A stretch of DNA of 64,000 nt. Origin: RUG12395 sp034178705 (GTDB taxonomy: Bacteria > Bacillota > Clostridia > Oscillospirales > CAG-272). The first letter of the stretch is position 1; the number at the start of each line of letters is the position of its first letter. Shown one piece after another: positions 59,774 through 64,000 of the stretch. Made by a program: the position numbers and the translations under genes. Below the pieces are notes generated by a model. The model saw only the letters and a program-made list of their open reading frames with translations. It did no database searches and was not told the DNA's origin. The stretch lies in NCBI GenBank assembly GCA_034178705.1, contig JAXFQY010000045.1, positions 40,174 to 104,173 on the forward strand, read 5' to 3'.

Positions 59774-62425
59774 TCAGAGATCTTCCGGCTCGCAAGAGAA
59801 ATCCTTCAGGGCATGGTATCCCTTGTCGTCAAAAATCAGCGCGGCATTGTTCAGATACGGACTTCTGCCGCCGATATAGGAAGGAATACTCAGCTTCCGT
59901 GTGAAGAGATTGCGGTTCAGCATCTCCGCGTCACTGTATTGAATCAGCAGAAGGGAAAATTCGCGGTTCCAGGGATTCTCAATACACTGCAGAACACAGT
60001 ATCTGCCCGGATAATGCTTCCCGCGGTATTCCCATCCTTCCCGATCCACTCGGACCGGTGCTTCCGCCCGGGCGGCAGAAAGCCATTCCTGCTCACTGCC
60101 GTCGTCAATCAGCACAAGGCTGCCGCTTCCCTTGTTTGCCGCAGTGACAAAGTCGGTATAGGAAAGAATGGGATAACGAATATAGATTCTCGGCAGAATC
60201 GTATTACAATGCGGTTCGGAATAGGCTGTTGCTGTCTTTGCAACCGGATCAGACAACTGATCCGGGACGATAACGCTCAACGGATCGAAAAACACATCAA
60301 GCAGACCGAACCCTTTGGAGAGCTTCCCCGCAGGAGGACAGCGGAACACGCGACGGAAAAACGGAATTCCTTCTCCGGTATCCGGATCCCAGAATGTGTC
60401 CTTTATAAAATGAAGCTTTGGCTCAGCGCACTCTTCAATCAGGAAGGTCTTTTTATCATCGACGCAAATCTCAAAATCCTTCCCCTTATAATCGGGCGGC
60501 ACCGTGACTGTAAAGCCCGTAATCCCTTCACACCGAACCCGAATCAATCCCGGTTCCAGAGTACCTTCCAAATATCCTTCCGTACAGCCGTCCTCCAGAG
60601 AATGAAGGGCAAGCCAGTATGCCTTTCTGTGACGGTTGCTGATTGTCCGGTAACACACCCGTTTCGGAAATTGCTGTCTTCTTGCCGAAAGCATCTGTCT
60701 CCAGATTTGCTTTTTGAAACAAACCAGTTCCAGCATTTCATGCGTCAGAGAAGGAAAGCAGAGCGCCGTATAATCCGGATGCTCCCCCAAAGCAGCAGAG
60801 GGCACCGCAAAGCCGTCCTTATACTGGTAATCTGCCGTTGCGGAAACACAGATCACCTTCATCCCATACAGATTGCAAATCTGGGTTAAATTGGGGATTC
60901 CCGAGACAGGACAGCATCCGGCGAAGAAATCCGGAATACTTTCTGCCTGCGCCCAAGTTCCGCCGCCCCCATTGGACAAGCCGACACAATAAATACGATC
61001 CCGATCAATGGAATACCGGGAGAAAATGTCCTCTACGGCATACCGGATCGATGCTTCTCCGATATAACTTCCGAGCGTCATCCCGCGCATGGAAATATCA
61101 GCGGCAAGGACCGGCTCCTCCGTGTAATTTCTAAAAAATTTAGCCCGGTCGTTGTATTCAAAAGTTGATAAGATCAGGATAAGCGGATATTTTCTGTCTG
61201 AGGAATAATCCTCCGGAAGACAAATGCGATAGTAATTGATCGCCTCATACAGGGGATTCCGGAAGAAAACCCGCTTGGTGCCGGGCTGATAAACCGTCGC
61301 GTCCAAATGCTCCCCTTTCAAAACCGCCAGAACATTATTCCGCAGAATGGTTGCCTGCGCCAGAATCGGTGGCATTTCCCGACCGTAGAGATTGATATAT
61401 TCCCATCCCTGCTGTAAAGCAAGCTTATCATAATCCGTTGTCCTGTCTCCGGCAATCAGTTCTTTTGCCTTTGCAGACAACCTGCTCAGCCATTCTTTCG
61501 GCGGCTGTCTGTAAACCGGGATGCGTTCCTCTTTGACAAAGCCGCTGCGGTAGGTATACCGCACGGTCACGCACAACACATGACCGTTTTCCTCGTCGCT
61601 CTCATATCCGGACAAGTCAATCTCCTGCTTCTTTCCGACCGGACAGGTGGTTTTGAAAAGAAGACGCCGATCAAAGGAATCGGATATTTCCAATTCCGCC
61701 ATCCGGCTCACTCCGTCCGGATCATGATCCGGGAAAAAAGAAAAAACAAAACGCTCCCCGTGATAAAGATGATTGCCGGAATGCCGGACATGACCGAAAT
61801 TCTCGCAGAAATACAAATTATCCGACAGAATGGCGAAAGGATTTTCCTCTTTCTTTTCCTCCTCATAATCGCTGAATCGGATCACAAAATGGCTGTTCGT
61901 ATCTGTTTCTGCCACTTCCTGAATAATGGTATTGATCCCCGGCAAGAGGGTGGCGACCGCGATTCTCTTGTTTCTTCCCCCCACTACCGAAAAAAGCCGA
62001 CCGTTAATCCAGAGTTTCACAGATGCCCCCGAAGAAGCAATCAGGAAAGCGTTTCTTTCTCGGTCGCAAGTCAGGTAGAAAAACCGATAGGTAGTCACCC
62101 GCTTTCCTTTTTCCAGAAAGGAATACCGGTACTCCTGTCCGTCCCGAATCTCGGTATGATCCAAAAGGATGGGAACAGAAGAACACGCGGGGTTTTCCAC
62201 GGCTTTGATAATTTCCGGATCCAGAAGTTCTCCGTAATCATCATCGCAAACAGCGTCTCTGACAATCACTCCGGTATTGCAAGGAATGAACACATTGCGA
62301 TCAAGGCGATAGGTTAGATCTTCTCTGTGAATCAAGTCAAGTCTCCTTTCCACACCGGGATATCCGTTCGTTTTTGCAGCCGGACATCCTACAGGGCTTT
62401 TTATAATAACCGCATTCTCTCCCAT
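59774..62425 (-). CDS. Large alpha/beta-hydrolase of esterase/prolyl-oligopeptidase type
   Basis: 883 residues, apparently cytoplasmic (no signal peptide). The N-terminal 300 residues look like beta-sandwich ligand-binding domains (SSGASVKLWINGRLFSVVGG). The hydrolase domain begins near 398 (YYRICLPEDYSSDRKYPLILIL); nucleophile Ser484 is in GLSNGGGG, likely acid Asp532 (SATADYQYK) and likely His562 (SLTHEML). A C-terminal domain (about 720-883) includes SYTDFVTAANKGSGSLVLID. Resembles esterases that deacylate plant or surface polysaccharide. Its ribosome binding site is weak. Gene stands next to the polysaccharide operon but has separate terminators. Confidence 0.8.
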   Translation of the reverse strand: MGENAVIIKSPVGCPAAKTNGYPGVERRLDLIHREDLTYRLDRNVFIPCNTGVIVRDAVCDDDYGELLDPEIIKAVENPACSSVPILLDHTEIRDGQEYRYSFLEKGKRVTTYRFFYLTCDRERNAFLIASSGASVKLWINGRLFSVVGGRNKRIAVATLLPGINTIIQEVAETDTNSHFVIRFSDYEEEKKEENPFAILSDNLYFCENFGHVRHSGNHLYHGERFVFSFFPDHDPDGVSRMAELEISDSFDRRLLFKTTCPVGKKQEIDLSGYESDEENGHVLCVTVRYTYRSGFVKEERIPVYRQPPKEWLSRLSAKAKELIAGDRTTDYDKLALQQGWEYINLYGREMPPILAQATILRNNVLAVLKGEHLDATVYQPGTKRVFFRNPLYEAINYYRICLPEDYSSDRKYPLILILSTFEYNDRAKFFRNYTEEPVLAADISMRGMTLGSYIGEASIRYAVEDIFSRYSIDRDRIYCVGLSNGGGGTWAQAESIPDFFAGCCPVSGIPNLTQICNLYGMKVICVSATADYQYKDGFAVPSAALGEHPDYTALCFPSLTHEMLELVCFKKQIWRQMLSARRQQFPKRVCYRTISNRHRKAYWLALHSLEDGCTEGYLEGTLEPGLIRVRCEGITGFTVTVPPDYKGKDFEICVDDKKTFLIEECAEPKLHFIKDTFWDPDTGEGIPFFRRVFRCPPAGKLSKGFGLLDVFFDPLSVIVPDQLSDPVAKTATAYSEPHCNTILPRIYIRYPILSYTDFVTAANKGSGSLVLIDDGSEQEWLSAARAEAPVRVDREGWEYRGKHYPGRYCVLQCIENPWNREFSLLLIQYSDAEMLNRNLFTRKLSIPSYIGGRSPYLNNAALIFDDKGYHALKDFSCEPEDL

Positions 62426-62512
62426 TTCTGTAGCGCTTTCGGAAGGATTTGTTTTTATGTACAGCAGTCTTTTTTGAGAACCTCCGACATTTCACTTATT
62501 TCTTTGCCGATC

Positions 62513-62830
62513 TCAATCAAAAAAAAGTATCAAATCCAGATATCCGTTATCGGTTAACCCTTTTTGTTTTCTTATAATCGAACAGAGGAGTCCCATACAA
62601 ACCGGTGCGCTTTCCTGGATATTTTCTTCAAATCCAGCCCCATTCTGTGCATAGTTTTTCTGATATCCGATATAACAAAGAAGGAAATAACACAGCATAA
62701 CGGCAAAAAGAACGATGCGGAGCTTTGAGTAACAAAAATTCCTCTTTAATTCAAAGTGTTCAGGGCTTATCCGAACCAATCGAGGCCAATCGCTGTCAGT
62801 CACCAACCGTCTCCGGATCAATAATACCAT
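62513..62830 (-). CDS. Small membrane ORF, doubtful
   Basis: Open frame of 105 codons with one hydrophobic stretch (about 38-57, LRIVLFAVMLCYFLLCYIGY). Its ATG at 62,830 lies upstream of the likely transcription start of the promoter at 62,821-62,849, so translation would have to begin at an in-frame TTG 62,806 or GTG 62,803, or at an internal ATG without ribosome binding site. I cannot assign a family. It may simply be leader sequence for the hydrolase gene. Confidence 0.25.
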   Translation of the reverse strand: MVLLIRRRLVTDSDWPRLVRISPEHFELKRNFCYSKLRIVLFAVMLCYFLLCYIGYQKNYAQNGAGFEENIQESAPVCMGLLCSIIRKQKGLTDNGYLDLILFFD

Positions 62831-62849
62831 TTATTGGATTATTTGTCAA
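62821..62849 (-). promoter_or_regulatory. Promoter upstream of the hydrolase gene
   Basis: Minus strand TTGACA (62,844-62,849), 17 bases, TATTAT (62,821-62,826). A second TTGACA lies at 62,876-62,881 in a repeated TTGACAAATA context but has no good -10. The 5' region to the hydrolase ATG is about 390 bases and AT-rich; nothing else is seen in it beyond the doubtful ORF. Confidence 0.65.
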
Positions 62850-62972
62850 TTGTATTTTTGTTTTTCCTTTATATTTGTCAATAATACTCTAAAATCATAG
62901 AGAATAACCAGTTAGTTTGCTCAATTCATCTATGTTTTTGAAAAAGGGCCGGCACCGTTTATAACCAAGTTA

Positions 62973-63020
62973 AGAAAATCCCGCTTGCGTTTACCGAAAG
63001 TATGCACAAGCGGGATTTCT
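62973..63020. terminator. Terminator after the InlB-repeat gene
   Basis: 14-bp stem (left arm 62,973-62,987, right arm 63,007-63,020; one extra A on the left) enclosing a 19-base loop; on the minus strand it is followed by TTTTCTT. It lies 38 bases downstream of the surface-protein stop. The remaining stretch 62,850-62,972 shows no gene. Confidence 0.6.
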
Positions 63021-63058
63021 GTATGGGATCTTCTGAATCCTACCCGGAACGGGGGCTG

Positions 63059-64000
63059 TCATTTAGTCTCTTTTTTCCTTTGGAAACACACAGCGATTCC
63101 AAAAGCACCGGCGCAGGAAGCCGCCAGCAGGATCAAAGGAAGGACTTTTCTGTCGCCGGTATAGGGCGCATCCTCACCGGATTTCTCTGTCGTGCCGGAC
63201 TCCCCGGTAACGGGTTCTTTTCCCGCCCCTCCCGTCGTGTCGGTAACGGCTCCGGGAATTTCCGTTGTCCCGGCAGAGGGATCGGTCGTCTCCCCCGTAT
63301 CGGATACTGCGCCGGTTTCCTCGGTTATGACGGGGGGCTTTTTCTCCCATTGCGCGTAGTAAACGATGTCAGTTGTTACAGCTACAGCCGGAAGATTACC
63401 GGCAGAATCCTTCCATCCGGCAAAGGTGTAACCCTCCCGGGCAGGGGTTCCGCGGAAGGCGGGAATCGCTGTTCCCGCAGGCAGACCGCTATAAACCTGA
63501 TCGGCAAAGACTTCTTCCCCATCCACTCCGTCAGTGTATCTGACCGAATAATACTCCGAGGGTTCGGCAATCTTTCTCCAGGTTGCCGTGTAAACGGCAT
63601 CTCCGATAACGGCTTTCACCACCGAAGGGCTCCAGCCGGCAAATTCATAACCCGGGCGTGTCGGGGTTCCCTGAAATGCAGGTGTTGCTTCTCCTGCCCG
63701 CAGGCCAGTTGTCCGCTGATCCGCAAAGACAATCTCATCTTTTACACCGTCGGTATACGTTACATGATATCTCGGCTCCTCCGGAATTTTAGTCCATGTC
63801 GCCGTATAAGTTGCATTTCCGCTGACTTCGGCAGCTACTTGCGGATTCCAACCGGAGAACACATATCCGCTCCGCGCCGGTGTACCGTCGAAGCGTGGCG
63901 TTGCCGTTCCGGACAGCAAGCCGCGGTAGATCTGATCCGGGAAGACCTCTTCGTTCTCGACACCGTCCGTGTAGGTCACGGCGTACTTTGTCTCATCCTC
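63059..64000 (-). CDS. InlB B-repeat surface protein, 5'-truncated by window edge
   Basis: C-terminal 313 codons; the frame is open to the window end. Three InlB/Listeria-Bacteroides (Flg_new) repeats of about 70 residues are visible, each with YTDGV...EVFADQ, GTPxRxGYxFAGW and TATW elements. A Thr/Glu/Gly-rich spacer follows, then APYTGD (an LPXTG-like site with Ala for Leu), a 21-residue hydrophobic helix and a KKETK tail. It is therefore a probable sortase substrate. Nothing of its N-terminal signal or function can be seen here. Confidence 0.85.
   Translation of the reverse strand, partial: EDETKYAVTYTDGVENEEVFPDQIYRGLLSGTATPRFDGTPARSGYVFSGWNPQVAAEVSGNATYTATWTKIPEEPRYHVTYTDGVKDEIVFADQRTTGLRAGEATPAFQGTPTRPGYEFAGWSPSVVKAVIGDAVYTATWRKIAEPSEYYSVRYTDGVDGEEVFADQVYSGLPAGTAIPAFRGTPAREGYTFAGWKDSAGNLPAVAVTTDIVYYAQWEKKPPVITEETGAVSDTGETTDPSAGTTEIPGAVTDTTGGAGKEPVTGESGTTEKSGEDAPYTGDRKVLPLILLAASCAGAFGIAVCFQRKKETK

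Noticed and set aside
62876..62881. Second TTGACA as an independent promoter
   Set aside because: No acceptable -10 at 16-18 bases; likely a fortuitous repeat of the downstream element.

Overview
The window looks like a chromosome segment of an anaerobic Gram-positive bacterium of class Clostridia, most likely an uncultured gut-type lineage near Oscillospirales or Christensenellales. The evidence is gene content and order: the block yicC-remA-gmk-rpoZ-priA-def-fmt-yugP-rsmB-rlmN-prpC-prkC-rsgA, an archaeal/eukaryotic-type ProRS, a NifS/IscU/Rrf2 iron-sulfur locus, lipoprotein signals and a sortase-like tail. No outer-membrane genes are seen. The lineage call is inference. No tRNA, rRNA, CRISPR array or intact mobile element was found.

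Layout. 1-13,607 (minus): a probable long operon read from a promoter at 13,654-13,682, with a PH-like membrane protein, alr, a membrane-anchored solute-binding-like protein, aspS, truB, pgeF, a SLOG protein, a membrane protein, polA, a small anchored protein, a PLP aminotransferase and trpS (cut by the window edge). 13,709-22,340 (plus): proS, rodA, a PqqD-like protein paired with an S26-type peptidase, a terminator, then a 1683-residue alpha-2-macroglobulin-like lipoprotein. 22,376-26,794 (plus): a sulfur/iron-sulfur operon, nifS-iscU-nadA-mnmA-rrf2, with a dyad over its promoter. 26,862-39,627 (minus): the conserved translation/replication/kinase operon from yicC to rsgA, which converges on the previous operon at a shared terminator. 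39,665-45,085: an AraC regulator divergent from a lipoprotein solute-binding protein, a HerA/DUF853 ATPase, a PAS protein with a possible decayed extension, and an iron-sulfur flavoprotein.

45,120-59,468 (minus) is the accessory centre: a Wzx/Wzy-type polysaccharide locus of 13 genes, visibly poorer in G+C than the housekeeping genes. It holds an initiating sugar-phosphate transferase, three glycosyltransferases, UDP-glucose dehydrogenase, a D-glucuronyl C5-epimerase homologue, a polysaccharide pyruvyl transferase, a sugar-associated ATP-grasp protein, flippase and polymerase. At its 5' end are an HpcH/HpaI aldolase, a fold-III PLP decarboxylase and a fold-IV aminotransferase. I infer a uronic-acid (probably glucuronate/iduronate) capsule, perhaps carrying pyruvate and an amino-acid- or amine-like group. 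The promoter is near consensus and lies about 570 bases upstream of the first gene. The leader between them contains long-range pairings that match no RNA family I can name. Leader plus chemistry is the best candidate here for an undescribed system.

59,628-64,000 (minus): tandem terminators, an 883-residue alpha/beta-hydrolase, a doubtful small ORF, and the C-terminal part of an InlB-repeat surface protein running off the right edge.
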